Below are positions 33,906 through 44,820 of a stretch of 64,000 nucleotides of DNA, piece after piece. Under the pieces are notes generated by a model that worked only from the letters and a program-made list of their open reading frames with translations, made no database searches and was not told the origin of the DNA. The position numbers and the translations under genes were made by a program. Each line of letters opens with the position of its first letter. Position 1 is the stretch's first letter. Source of the stretch: Stenocarpella maydis (Eukaryota > Ascomycota > Sordariomycetes > Diaporthales > Diaporthaceae); assembly GCA_002270565.1 (NCBI GenBank), contig NQMI01000110.1, positions 62,001 through 126,000 on the forward strand. Direction: 5' to 3'.

Positions 33906-35276
33906 ATGAAAGTCACCACGACATGCTCAATCATCAGTCTCCTAGCCCAATCCGCCCTGGCGAAATGGCCAACAGTCGATGAAAACACTTTTCGTGATGC
34001 GATCGGCACTAATGAGCAGACATTGGTAGCATGTGAGTCGAACCAGCGGAATAAATATCACCGCGGGCAAATCTAACAGGGGTCTGTCGACAGATATTCT
34101 CGTAAGCACTTGAGCCTGCCCTGGCCAAGATTGGTAGATGTGTTAACTTACTGGATATTCATACAAAGACAGCTGAGTAGGTGATATACTTCAGTGGGCT
34201 TTATGAGGCAGGCAGAAGGCTTACAATCAACAGTGAAGGCTATGCGGATCTTGAAGGGGACTGGCTGTCGGTGCAGGGCTCGGTAGAGGAGAACAGGGTA
34301 CTTGCCGTAGACTGCTCCAACCACCCGAAGCTATGCCGCGACTTCGACGTCGTCTCCTTCCCTACCATCAGGCTTCACCGGAAAGACGGTACATTTGATC
34401 GATATCGAGGGCCACGGAGAGCAAGAGAGTACGCCTGGAGACATTCTGAATAGCTTCAGTTCCCCTGAGACTAACCAACGGCGCCAGGATCCACGCTTAC
34501 CTCGACCGTATGAGGAGACCGCAGTTATCAGTGGTGGACGAGAGCAACATCACCTCCTTTGCAAGCACAGATGACTTGGTCTTCATCGCTCAGCTCTTGG
34601 ATCAGGACAGTGCACTCCAAAGCCTCTATGTGGATGTTGCGGACCAGTACCGCGACCGGTACTCATTTGCAGTTGGGCCAGCGGCGTCCCAAAGCTCGTC
34701 TCTGCAATGCATCAACAGTTTGAATCAGGAACAGTTTTCTACCACACAACTTTCGAGCCCGACAGCGATCGAGGCCTTCGTCAAGCAGTGTGCGCGCCCC
34801 TTGGTACCGGAGCTGACTAGACGCAATGAACCCGAATACATGCGGGTAAGTTTGTGATTAGACTTCTTACGCCATGGGATCATGGGTCGCAAATCAGAGT
34901 CTAACCATCATGTTACCTCACTTAGATGGGCAAAAGCATCGTGCACTATTTCGTATCCAACGAAGAGGAAAGAGAAGCCTATGTGGCTGATATCAGGCCA
35001 CTCGCCAAGAAATTCAAGGAATATCTCATTTTCGCAACCACGGATGTCAATCAATACCCCGAGATGCCCGCCGTCATGGGCCATCAAATCGCATCGGCAA
35101 AGGTGTTATCAGTCTCGAGCCCTAGCACCGGCGCTGTCTACCCATACAGAGGTAGCAAGGACCTGACGTCTGCTGTGGTGGAGGCCTTCTTGAACGATAT
35201 CAGCGCGGGTAAGGTTAAGCCGTGGGATGGGATGGCTATGACTGAAGATGAGGATATCAAACACGAGGAGCTATGA
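33906..35276 (+). CDS. Secreted PDI-like protein lacking the CGHC active site
   Basis: Five exons inferred: 33906-34032, 34094-34101 (8 nt), 34181-34428, 34488-34845 and 34926-35276, giving 363 residues. Residues 1-19 are a signal peptide (ending ALA before KWPTVDE). The first domain is a PDI a-type thioredoxin fold: conserved RVLAVDCSNHPKLCRDFDVVSFPTIRLH, with the cis-Pro. The usual FAPWCGHCKAL segment is replaced by FSGLYEAGRRL, so Y53-E-A-G56 stands where CGHC should be. The second half (KSIVHYFVSNEEEREAYV.., IFATTDVNQYPEMP) resembles PDI b and b' domains. There is no second a' domain and no KDEL/HDEL tail. Disulphide exchange is therefore unlikely; a binding or scaffold role fits better. 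The tiny second exon and its flanking introns are the weakest part of the model; if wrong, only about three residues change. Confidence 0.75.
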
Positions 35277-36144
35277 GGAGAATCAGGCGGTGCTCCTCGA
35301 AGCCAACACAAAGTTACATGTAACAACTTCAGCTTGATATAATCTGAATGTGGGACAATTGGCGTTGCGTTTGCATTTGGCAGTGGGGATCATGCGGCCC
35401 GAGTACCCATCGTGATCATTTGACGTGGAGTCGGTGATTTGCGCTTACCTTTCTCCTACCTTCGGTGAGATACTTTCTTACCTCCCTTGAGAGGCCTATA
35501 ATGCGTATCTGTTCTCGGAGGACTACTTGCCCCTGAGCAACATCCTACGCGGATACCTGCAACACCTTGAGACCGGGAAGTCGCATTCCAGCACTCCCCA
35601 ACAGATCAGGACGCCAGAGTCGCATATTCACTGCCAGAAGGGCATAATTCATCACAAGAGGACAATTCAAGGGCTCAATATCGTTTTATAGCTCACCATG
35701 TTGCACACATAAAAGCAGAGGGTACACCACACGTCTACCCACTCATCTTTGATGCCTTATCAAAATATCACCTAAGCCTCCAAGTATCATTACCTATGAA
35801 CTAACAAATACTAGAGGTATTATATATAGGTATTAGTTTGTCGAGACCCACGGTCATATGGATTGAAACTGGTGCTTAAAGCACAATGGTGTTCGATCCT
35901 CTCATCAGTCAAGACCGAAGGTTTGGTTCTTCAAAACAGCTTGACTTTAGGTACCTCCGATCGGGACAAACCTGGACTTAATGGCTGTGAAGTTGTTGAA
36001 ATGGCAATATTGATTAGAAATCCGAGAGAGGTGAGTATAGAACCTCTTCGCAATATTATTACAACCTTCTAGGTGGAACCCCATCATGTGTGGCACCGAA
36101 GTAATTACTCGTCTGGAGCCAAAAGGCCCCAATGGAGAGAGATA
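35277..36144. other. Intergenic region, no gene seen
   Basis: Mildly AT-rich near 35690-35870; only short frames on either strand. It holds the convergent 3' flanks of the PDI-like gene and the Arg/Ser-rich gene. Confidence 0.5.
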
Positions 36145-36864
36145 TCACCGGACCTTGTTAACAAGACTATCCAAAACCAGACCGCCAATCGAAGCCCCAA
36201 TCAGAGACCCCTTGCCTCTGTCCCTAGGGTCCTTGCCCCTGGCCTTGCTTGCGGCAGCGTCAATAGCGGCAGCCCCCAGGGCAGCAGTGGCAACCCTCTT
36301 CCAAGCGTCAGTCTCCCGATCCTTGCGACCCTTTTGTTTGACAGCTTCCATGGCACCGGCAGCCAGTGCAGCTTTTCCAAGGTTGGCCGCGGCCGATCGC
36401 CGCCTTCCGTGGTCGCCTACGCCGGGTCGTCGGCTTTCACGACGGCTGCCCCGATGCTCCTCTCGTCTGTCCTCGCTTCGGCTGCGGGCCTCGCCTGACC
36501 TGTCCGAAGCGTGCCTCCTCCTGCCCCTAGGCTCCTTGGGAGCCGACATGTCGCTGTCTCCGTATCTGCCCGGGCTGTTTGTCTTTGTCGCCTTTGCTGA
36601 GTTCCCAGGGCTGCGGCGTTCCTCGCTGCGGACGCGGTGGAGGCCCGACGGCGGCTCGTAGTACCGGTACTCGTGGCGTCGCCTGCCCTCACGGCTCGAC
36701 TCCCGGTGCTTCAGAGAAGGGCGAGGAATCCTGTCCCTATCATGAACATAGTCGACAAGATCAGGGCCACGGCTGTGGCCGCTCGAACTTTCCCTGTCAC
36801 GGCGACGGCTTGAGGAGCTGGAGCTGGAGCCCGCAGTTGCTGCCGTAGAGTCCGCGTTTCTCAT
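36145..36864 (-). CDS. Arg/Ser-rich hypothetical protein with alanine/glycine-rich C-terminal helices
   Basis: Single-exon, 239 residues. The N-terminal two thirds are disordered and strongly charged (RRRDRESSS, REGRRRHEYRYYEPPSG, RSEDRREEHRGSRRESRRPG). Two small-residue helices follow: NLGKAALAAGAMEAVKQK and VATAALGAAAIDAAASKARG. The protein ends with GSLIGASIGGLVLDSLVNKVR, a glycine-zipper-like segment. Similar layouts occur in fungal proteins with DUF3824-type regions, whose function is unknown. The start is the first Met (36864). Immediately upstream is the palindromic word TACCTAGGTAGGTA (36872-36885). No splice sites are needed. Confidence 0.7.
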   Translation of the reverse strand: MRNADSTAATAGSSSSSSSRRRDRESSSGHSRGPDLVDYVHDRDRIPRPSLKHRESSREGRRRHEYRYYEPPSGLHRVRSEERRSPGNSAKATKTNSPGRYGDSDMSAPKEPRGRRRHASDRSGEARSRSEDRREEHRGSRRESRRPGVGDHGRRRSAAANLGKAALAAGAMEAVKQKGRKDRETDAWKRVATAALGAAAIDAAASKARGKDPRDRGKGSLIGASIGGLVLDSLVNKVR

Positions 36865-36885
36865 AGTTGGATACCTAGGTAGGTA

Positions 36886-38651
36886 CTAGGGAGAGTGAGG
36901 TTACTGGACATGGGCATAGGGAGGACTTGTGTTGGAGGACTGTGGCACCAGGAATGAGGCCCTCCAGGTTGAGGAGCCCTGCTGGTTATGATATAGTCGT
37001 AGCTGGCGCCGGCGAAGCCATACCACCTCACCAGTCAGTCACCATGCAATACGACGCTCCCGTATCTCGACTTTGCTTTACGGTCTTTGGGCATAAATTG
37101 GGTTCGAAAAGTCTCCTTGGGATTGACGATGGGCGTGCCAACCGGCCCAGTTTCAGGGCTCAACTCCAACTTTTCGACCGCATGTGGGTGACTGTGGCCC
37201 AGGAATTTGAGGGCACTAGCGACCTGTCAGCCGGGATACCATGCGCATGCAGTCAAACCCGTCGTCAAACACGGGGCCTCCACGGCAGAACCACCGATCT
37301 AGGATCCACTGAGCAGTAAAACTCTATCCTAATAATCTTTCGTTAGTGGTTCCATCGAATCGCCCCTTGCGCTGAGTACTGGACCCTGAACGCCCATATC
37401 AAGACTAGCCGGTCAAGATTGAGTTTTGCATTTCCAAGTTCGTCTGCACACCTGACCCACGCCCACAGCCGCAGGCCAACAACGTCTCATGTCCGGTGAC
37501 GTAAGTCAAGTTGCACCGAGAATCGAGGTCAATAACAGAGGTTTTATTTCTGTTATCTCTCCTGGGTAGACTTCGGCTATCCGGAACTCTGAGAGCGCGT
37601 CACTACACCCTCATGTGAAAACTATGATTGAGACTCCCAGAGTCAACACCTGCAGTCGGCATCAATGCCGATGCAGCACGACTAGAATCTCGCGGGAAGC
37701 CGACTGCAATCAACCTAGTCAGATGTTTCTCCTGATTTGGATGAGTCCTGGATGCTGTGCTGGCAACGTCCATGCTCAAGTATCCTATCTCCCGGGATGG
37801 ACGTGGCATGCGGAACGTCCATGCCATGGCCCCCATCTATCCGCGACGTTAGAAACGGATAGTACTCAGGGTGTCGATATGTCTAACTCCTCAGCGGTTC
37901 GACGAATCGTAGCCACAGACTCCGTACCAGTCGGCGTCTCAAGCGACACACCTGCACGCCGGCAGGGGCGGATGGTGTGCCCGGATGGGCTGGTTTCGAA
38001 CCATAAGGGCATTGATGCTTAATATGCATACACACCAGAGCTTTTGATTACTTGTGTCATGGATTTAGTAGTGCATGACATGTCCGAGTACAAAGTGTTT
38101 TCATAAACGGTGTGGTCCGAGCCTTCTAACCTTGACAAGTTGCCATCACACATGCGCGATGCATGCTCGCGATGGTGGGTCTAGAAGGATAACATGGCAC
38201 CTGCCTACACACGAGTCGGTACTCTAATGGAAACTCCGTGCTATGGTGGTCCTAGACTTGAAACGGGCTTTGAAATTTGCAACGTTGGGGGCTTAAGAGC
38301 TTGTGCTTCACACGTGCTTTGATATATGCCACCCTTTGCGGTCAGTTGTGAATGTACTCTAGCGATCTTGACATCGTGTAAAACACAAGTAAGGTCAGAA
38401 TCTTTTATGCTGATGAAACGGAGAGCAGCGGCCATTGTATATGTATTAAAAATCAGATGCTGAACCGGGAATATGTCTCCGATTGGCGGGTACACGCCGC
38501 CATAACGTCGATACTAGTCTTTCGGTACTGCCCCTGTACTTACCACCGACTGACGGAACTATTGCGGCTCTCCTATGTGACATGAGTGTCCTTCAACCTC
38601 ATAATTTGGCCTCTACTCGCCTTCTCACTGGCTAGATAGTCTCCTTGCATC
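36886..38651. other. Intergenic region, no gene seen
   Basis: Balanced composition, no frame with family features, no strong repeats. Confidence 0.45.
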
Positions 38652-39485
38652 ATGTATACTGAGTATGCTCTCGACGTCTCACATCCACACTTAGCACGGA
38701 CATTACTCACAAAAGCCTCTGAGCTATGCCATGACCTGGGCTATCACCACATCGAATACAAATCGAAGTGCCCAAAGAGATTTAGCTCATTAAAATTATC
38801 TCTTTTGGCTCTTGTACGTCATGGCCAAGGCCTTTGTCACTTCGCCTTGCCTGAGATACCTTCACCAGAACTCGCAACTGGCGATCAACCATCAGAGAAG
38901 ACATGTATATCTATCATTGTTCTTAGTGCGAAAATCGCGCGTTGCCAGGATAGTTGCCTATACACGAACTTCTGTACAGCTCGGCTACCAGATCACGTAC
39001 GACGCTCGCACGTCTGGTGCACATCTTAGGGGTTCAACTCAGGCAGGTCTATGAAGAAATCAGGGCCAAGGTAGAAAAGGTAAAATCGGATACGTGAGAC
39101 AAACTATCAGGAGTAGTTTCTTATCTGTTCATTTGATATTACTCGAATACCGCTCCTCACCTTGGTCTATCGAGCTGCCCCCGCGCCTGGCAACGTCTTC
39201 GATTTTCAACGGTCAGTGGGTAGAGAACGTCCAGGCCACCACGGGCACACTTGAAGGCTTTTTGGAGCTGGTACAAGACGATAATGGACATGTCCCGGTC
39301 AGTTTCCATGAGTGAGTTAGCTCCATCCAGACCTTGTAGCCTCGACGTCTACTGCTATTTTTAGATTATCCCGGCGCCGACAAGTACGGTGTTCTGTTAT
39401 ACTCTCCGACACCCGTTCGTTGTCATTTTCTACCACATTATTGAGAACATAAATAACGTCGACTTGGCCTGTCTTTGATACTTCA
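38652..39485 (+). pseudogene. Decayed Zn2Cys6-family transcription factor fragment (fungal-specific MHR domain)
   Basis: Several frames in order match the middle homology region of fungal C6 activators. First, LDVSHPHLARTLLTKASELCHDLGYHH (38670-38750). Then, in another frame, LFWLLYVMAKA and PLSLRLA (about 38800-38850), the equivalents of the usual LFWxxYxMDKxLSLRLG. Later come IPLLTLVYRAAPAPG (about 39145-39190) and LRHPFVVIFYHIIENINNVDLACL (about 39400-39471), the usual TPFIVLFCHVIE-type helix. Stops and frame changes separate all blocks, and no zinc-cluster DNA-binding domain is visible upstream. The gene is dead in this strain unless the sequence has errors. Confidence 0.6.
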
Positions 39486-40792
39486 ACGCTCTGCTTATGA
39501 TGGCTGCGCCCGGCTCTCCCGACGCCTCTACGACGTGGCATTGCAGTACTTTGAGTTCCGAGAAGGGGTCTATGGGGCCAGCGCAGAGATGGACTCATGT
39601 CTATCAATGACCGATATATCTGTGTTCAGTTTGGCAAATGGATAACAACGGATTGATGATCCGGGATAGTCTCGGTTTTGCTGCTTCAGACAGCGTTGAA
39701 GAATAGACAGGAAAGCATCCCTCTGGTGGTATCTTGCAGCCAGATGGTTTGCCCTTGTGGTAATGAATGAATCCCCATGTAAACGGATGATATCCTACAT
39801 GTACATCGTGGGCACAAAACTGGGTAGATAATCACAAGACAACAGTTAATAGAAACCTCCACCACTCTCACGACATCCATAGACTCTTATAACACCTACC
39901 TAGGTATGGTATGGATGTGGCGATGACGCACTCCTCGTCTTGGCGGCACATATATCTGATTTTGTGGGGGTGGATTTATTGCCTCTAACTCCTGTGCCAA
40001 ACCTGAAATATGGCGTGGCGTGGAAGGTAGGCATGTGCCTTGATGAAGGGGTCTCAAGCGCAATGGTCCTGGTGGGGAAACCGATGCTCCAGAGGAAAGG
40101 CAGTGCGACGCTGTCGGGTGTGATGTTATGTATGCTGTATCCTCCAGAGGCAGGACACCATTCGTCAAAACACCTCGCCCCGGCCGTGCCGGCTTGCCCA
40201 CCGCCGTTCGCTTGCCACGCAAGCCCTACGACGATCGACACCACCGAAACAAGTCGGAAACTGCCCCCGCTCGAATCCTCCGCCTGTCTGCTGGAGCCCG
40301 CGCCTGAGTGGAATGTGCACCCGGACTCCCCTGGCCAGGCGGCAGGCCGCGCTCGCGTATCAACGCACGCGAAAAATGCGATTTGCCGCCGCCAGGGGAG
40401 CCACGCCAGGCTTGGCCAGATGCTGGCCCCCGAGGCCGCACGCAGCCCAGGCTTCCGGAACCCTCGAGGCGAATGTGGTGGCAACCTGCGGCGAGGCTTC
40501 CGCATCGAAAACCCCCTCAGCTCCCGAGGGAAGACCCTGGCAAGGCAAGACAGCGCATTCATGCATGCGTGGCCGTGTAAACGCCACGGCGAAACTGCGA
40601 TGTCAGCTGTGCTGCTCATCCCCGGGCGCTGCAGAGCGGCATTTTCATCCGCCGACATTTCCTTGTTCGACTTCTTCTCCGAGAGGTGGGCGAACCATCA
40701 GCGCAGCCTCGTCCTCCTCCGACTCTTGTCCCACCGCTTTCGAGTCCAATCCTCTCCCCACAGAGCAGACGTGGTCGATGATCTGAGCCAAG
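39486..40792. other. Intergenic region; GC-rich part has competing long frames
   Basis: From 40180 on GC content is high and long frames occur in several phases of both strands (the longest is 39940-41460 plus). None has a recognisable domain or a consistent codon pattern along its length. It contains a perfect TACCTAGGTA at 39897-39906. Confidence 0.4.
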
Positions 40793-41050
40793 ATGGGCTG
40801 GTTCCGGAGAATGAGGAACAAGTTCAGGAACAGGAGCTCCAAGAAGAGCACGCGGCCGGTGAGGTCCGCGGGCCACGGGAGCCCCTTCCACGACGTCCCG
40901 CGGGTGTCGGGGGCGTCGTCGCCGCCGAGGACGCCACCCAAGCAGGCGCTGTTCGAGGAAGACACCATCTCGCTCTTCCGCCCGTCCATGATGTCCGACC
41001 GCTCGGGCCCGAATCCGCACTTGATCTTCAACAGGACGCGGGGATACTAG
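40793..41050 (+). CDS. Small basic hypothetical protein
   Basis: 85 residues. The N terminus is very basic (MGWFRRMRNKFRNRSSKKSTR), followed by a Ser/Pro-rich part and LFEEDTISLFRPSMMSD near the end. Codon third positions are almost all G or C, as in the neighbouring real genes, and better than in the competing frames. No family is recognised. The basic amphipathic start could bind membranes or nucleic acid. Whether it is a whole gene or an exon is unclear; there is no obvious splice donor before the stop. Confidence 0.4.
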   Translation: MGWFRRMRNKFRNRSSKKSTRPVRSAGHGSPFHDVPRVSGASSPPRTPPKQALFEEDTISLFRPSMMSDRSGPNPHLIFNRTRGY

Positions 41051-41652
41051 ACGATGTGGCCTGTCCGGGTCTGCCGGGCCAGCCATTCCAACACGGCGTA
41101 CGATCTGGGAGGCGGTGCGATCGAGGCTTTCGACTCAGGTCCATCGAGTACCTGTGTATGGTTCCAATTTCCATGGGCGAGGACGCCTTCACGAAGATCG
41201 ATTTTGCGTCGACCCCAGGGTGGCGGCTCCATCTACAGCTTGACGCTGTCTCCTCTCGGCGGCGAGTATCTCAAGCTTCATTTGAGCATAGGTTCGGAGT
41301 TTCTTTTTGGCGGCGGCGGCGTCGACGTCTTGGAAGGCACCGTCTCACTGGTCTTGGGCGAAGGCATGAATGGACTGGACTAGGAAATGCACTCAGCTGG
41401 GTGGGGAAGCAGATGTGCAAATACAACAGGTCTAGGTCCGGGGACCCGGGGATACATTGAGGTCTAGCTTCTATGGTCTATGTCTTGTCCGTCCATCTGG
41501 TTAACGCCGGCCATAACACGCGATCCTTCAGAGTGTCACCGCTGTCGACCCGAATGGGAGTCATCAGGGCTGCTCATCGGCCACTGCTTTCACAAAAGTA
41601 CAAAGTTTTCTCATCATATCAGTTGCTCATTGACCTGTCGTGGGAAGACCCT
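41051..41652. other. Intergenic region downstream of the peroxiredoxin gene
   Basis: A 109-residue frame (41054-41383 plus) exists but without features. On the minus strand an acceptor-like TGTGAAAGCAG near 41590 could serve as an alternative last exon of the peroxiredoxin (see findings). Confidence 0.4.
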
Positions 41653-42411
41653 CTACTCAATACGTGGACGCTTCGCAATGGGGGGCGCGTCTCCGCTGCT
41701 GAGGGGCCGAGACTTACCACCCTGCTTTCCGAAGTACTCGAGGCTGCCCTTGGGGTCAGCCTTCATGGTCTCGCCGCCGGACTGCCAGCCGGCGGGGCAG
41801 ACCTCGCCGTGCTCGTCGGTGAACTGGAAGGCCTCGACGAGACGGAGGGTCTCGTCGACGTTGCGGCCGACGGGCAGGTCGTTGACGGTGATCTGGCGCA
41901 GGGTGCCCTTGGGGTCGATGATGAAGAGGCCGCGCAGGGCGATGCCCTCCTCCTCGATGAGGACGCCGTAGTCGCGGGCGATCTTGAAGTTCTTGTCGGC
42001 GACCAGGGGCAGCTTCAGGTCCTCACCGAGACCGCCCTGCTTGCGGGGGCGCTCGCGCCAGGCCAGGTGGGTGAAGTGGCTGTCGGTGGAGACACCCAGG
42101 ACGGTGGTGTTGAGCTTCTCAAACTTGGGGAGCGCGTCGTTGAAGGCGAGGATCTCAGTGGGGCAGACAAAGGTGAAGTCCATGGGGTAGAACAGGAGGA
42201 CGACCCTATGAGCGAGGTGAGCGAGGCTCCGGGTCGTAAAGAGGGCGCAGGGGGGGGGGGACGGTGAGGGAGGACTGCGCGTCCTTGCTGGGTGTCAGAC
42301 TCACCATTGACCCTGAAAGTCCGAGAGAGACACCTCCTTGAACTCGCCGTGCTCAAGGACGGTGGTTGCCGTGAAGGCAGGGGCGGGCTTCTGAACAAAT
42401 GCCTTGGACAT
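41653..42411 (-). CDS. Typical 2-Cys peroxiredoxin (thioredoxin peroxidase)
   Basis: Two exons: 42411-42305 and 42205-41653. The 99-nt intron (GTGAGT...CATAG) joins as FQGQ-W-VVLLFYP; product 219 residues. It reduces H2O2 and organic peroxides with electrons from thioredoxin in the cytosol. Peroxidatic Cys50 lies in DFTFVCPTE and resolving Cys172 in [16 protein letters not shown] (around 93-96) and a C-terminal YF motif are both present, the hallmarks of peroxiredoxins that hyperoxidise easily and can switch to signalling or chaperone roles. The C-terminal tail after YFGKQGG ([20 protein letters not shown]) is unusual. A GTAAGT directly after KQGG could be a splice donor replacing it. A fortuitous antisense frame covers the gene. 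Confidence 0.92.
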
Positions 42412-43630
42412 GATGGCTGATGGTGATGGGGGCTGGTAGGGGGTGTGCTGTGCCAGGCGTGGTAGGTGAGGGAGTCTGGGGCTCGAGGCGTCTGCGGTCG
42501 CGAGGCAGGGCTGAGCTGGACGCTTTTGAGAGAGGACCGAGGGGTGGAAAACGTTGAGCAGATGCGATTAGATAACGCGTCCGATGACAGAAGCGCAGAG
42601 AATCAAGCCCACTTTTGAGGGTAGTGGGTGGTGTAGACTGGAGTCTGTGATCCCGATGTCGCAGGGCCTTTGAATGTCTGTGTGCTCGCGTTCTGTCGGC
42701 TTGGCCAAGATGTCGAGGTGAGATCCACACGGAGTGTCTGCGGTGGATACGAGCAGCGGAAACTTCTGGAGCTCCTGGCAGAGAGAGGGAGACAGAGGAG
42801 CGACAAAACTTTGAATCCCGACTTTTCCTTGATAAGTGACGATAACGCCATCAGACGCGACTCTGGTGGGGCCCTGCGCGTCTGACCCTTCCTTGTGGGC
42901 CTCGCCTTATTTGACGCAAAAGCCGCATGGACATTCCTTGACATGTACGCTACACAAAATCTCTATCTTGTTTGACACCACACATGGTACCTACACTACA
43001 CCACACATGGTACACCATAGGCTCCAATTTAGTATTGCAAGCGGTCCCGTCCCACCGTCCCGGTCTCGTCCTCCATCTAGACAATCCACAATCCACAGTC
43101 TGACAGATGCACTACGCATGGACATACTTTGATAGGGAACATGGTAAAATCGGACTTATCCGAGGACCCCAGATAGCAAGCATACACTAGAAGCCAAGCT
43201 CGTTCCAAATCACCACTGACCTCACCAGATGGCGTTCTGAAGTGGGTCCCGCTTAATGAGTTTCCGAATGGCGTGATTCTGGATGACATGGCACAGATTT
43301 CATATGGTATGTCCATTGTGAGGGCTAAGATACCTATCTGCTTGTATACAGGAAGGGGTTTTTTTTTAAAAAAAAAAAAAATAATCATACAGAAGAATAG
43401 TAATGTTGCCACGGGCCCGATTCTTACAAAGACCCACCCCCAGCTTCGGAAGGATCAGATACCTTCATTCCTCTGGATGGGCCGGGCCACGGGGACAGGA
43501 CAGGAGAGCATTCCTGTGCTCAAAAGAGGTGCCAGTGGTGAGGCCGATGGTTCCTCCCAGCACGCCCAGTGTTCAAGGTATCGGCAGAGCCACTGATTCC
43601 AAGGGGGGATTCCTATGCCCGGCCAGCAAA
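42412..43630. other. Intergenic region between peroxiredoxin and AA9 genes
   Basis: Promoter of the leftward peroxiredoxin gene and 3' flank of the AA9 gene. A repeated ACACCACACATGGTAC unit lies near 42975-43015, and a T8/A13 pair at 43360-43381 could form a hairpin. No gene. Confidence 0.5.
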
Positions 43631-44754
43631 TCAGTGACTGCGCTTCTTGCCGCGGCACCCAGAGGTAGGCTTCGAGGCAGCCGAGGTGGCAGCCGAGGTG
43701 GCAGCCGAGGTGGCAGCCCGAGTAGCAGTGGTCAGGGTCGTTGGCGCCGGGGCTGGGGCTGAGGCTGCGGACTGAGCCGGGGCTGAGGCCTGGCCCTGGC
43801 TGTTGGAACTGCCAGTCGACGAGGACGATGCGGCATTGCTGCTGGCACCGCTGGCACCGCCGGTCCACACGGCCGGGCCGGGCATGGGGAAAGGCTTCAT
43901 TCCGTTGTAGATGCTGAAGTTAGCATAGTCGTCGGTGGACTTGTATGCGCCGGGGAACTTGACGGTTGGGCCAGGGGTGCCGCTGCCGCCCCCAGTGACC
44001 TTGACCTGGACGCAGGACACATAGTGCTCTGGCTGATTCATGAAAGACTTGTGGACGCCTGGGGGGTGGTGGTGTCAGACTGTTTGCTTTCTTCTGTTTT
44101 CTATCCCAAGTGCGGGGGCCCGTTGACTTACCAATGTGCTCGAAGCGCATGAGGTACTCGCCCGAGGGGGTGTCCTTGGGGATGGTGGCATTGAGCGTGT
44201 TCTTGTCCCAGGTGCACCAGGCGTCCTTGGTCAAGTCTCCGCCTTGGTTGCACACGCCCGTCTCAGCGATCTTGAACCAGTCGCCAGATCCGTCGTAGCT
44301 CTTGACATCGCCGGGGGCCTTGGACATGTAGAACAGTGCAGGGCCTGTGTAGAAACAAAGCACGGACAAGTCAGCCACACGTTGATGTAGATGCACATGT
44401 GCTTATCCGAGGGCCGGTCAGAGGCTTACCAGGGTGCTGCATGGTGGCCCCGACGCCAAGCTTCACCGTCACATCGCTACCCGCGGCGACCTCCAGGACG
44501 TCAGTCTTGCCAGCATTCGAGAAGGCGCCCTGGTTGCATCGGGCATCCTCTCCCTTGTCGATGAAAGAGTTGTCACGGATATCCGCGGCAGGGTTCGAGG
44601 ACAGCTTGATGGGGTTGTACTTGGTAGGCCGGGTAAAGTCTCGAATGTACTTGAATGATTGGCCAGCGGCGCCGTTCACCACGACCGAGTCGAAGAAGTA
44701 GTGAGCCGATGCCACCTGGGCGAGGGCAACAAAGACAGCAGGTGTAAGTCTCAT
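43631..44754 (-). CDS. AA9 lytic polysaccharide monooxygenase, secreted
   Basis: Three exons (44754-44430, 44344-44132 and 44058-43631) with introns of 85 and 73 nt, all GTAAG...CAG, joined in frame; 321 residues. It is a copper enzyme that cuts cellulose or related glucans oxidatively outside the cell. The signal peptide ends at ALAQVASA-17, exposing His18 as the N-terminal copper ligand (HYFFDSVVVNG). The second ligand region is MQHPGPALFYMSKAPG. The YLMRFEHIGVHKS and HYVSCVQVKVTGG blocks complete the active site with the axial Tyr. At the position of the usual Q-x-Y motif I read E-H-Y. After the domain (about residue 235) there is a 90-residue Ser/Ala/Thr/Pro-rich tail with ATSA repeats and no CBM1, ending in a basic GCRGKKRSH. 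A GAGT/GAAT tetranucleotide tract lies just upstream (44773-44820). Confidence 0.92.
43674..43722 (+). repeat. Short in-frame tandem repeat in the AA9 tail
   Basis: Four near-identical copies of a 12-bp GGCAGCCGAGGT-type unit encode the ATSA repeats of the tail. Confidence 0.8.
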
Positions 44755-44772
44755 GTTGTCGGTTGGGCTGGT

Positions 44773-44820
44773 GAATTGAATGAGTGAATGAGTGAGTGAG
44801 TGAATGGATGAATGAGTGTG
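44773..44820 (+). repeat. GAGT/GAAT tetranucleotide tract
   Basis: Interrupted tetranucleotide microsatellite in the 5' leader/promoter of the AA9 gene. Confidence 0.8.

Noticed and set aside
39940..41460. 506-codon plus-strand open frame
   Set aside because: High GC alone keeps several frames open here; the translation has no domain, changes composition along its length and overlaps frames of both strands. Only the internal 40793-41050 frame has convincing codon bias.
41473..42267. 264-codon frame rich in Val/Leu/Gly/Asp
   Set aside because: It is the antisense of the peroxiredoxin second exon.
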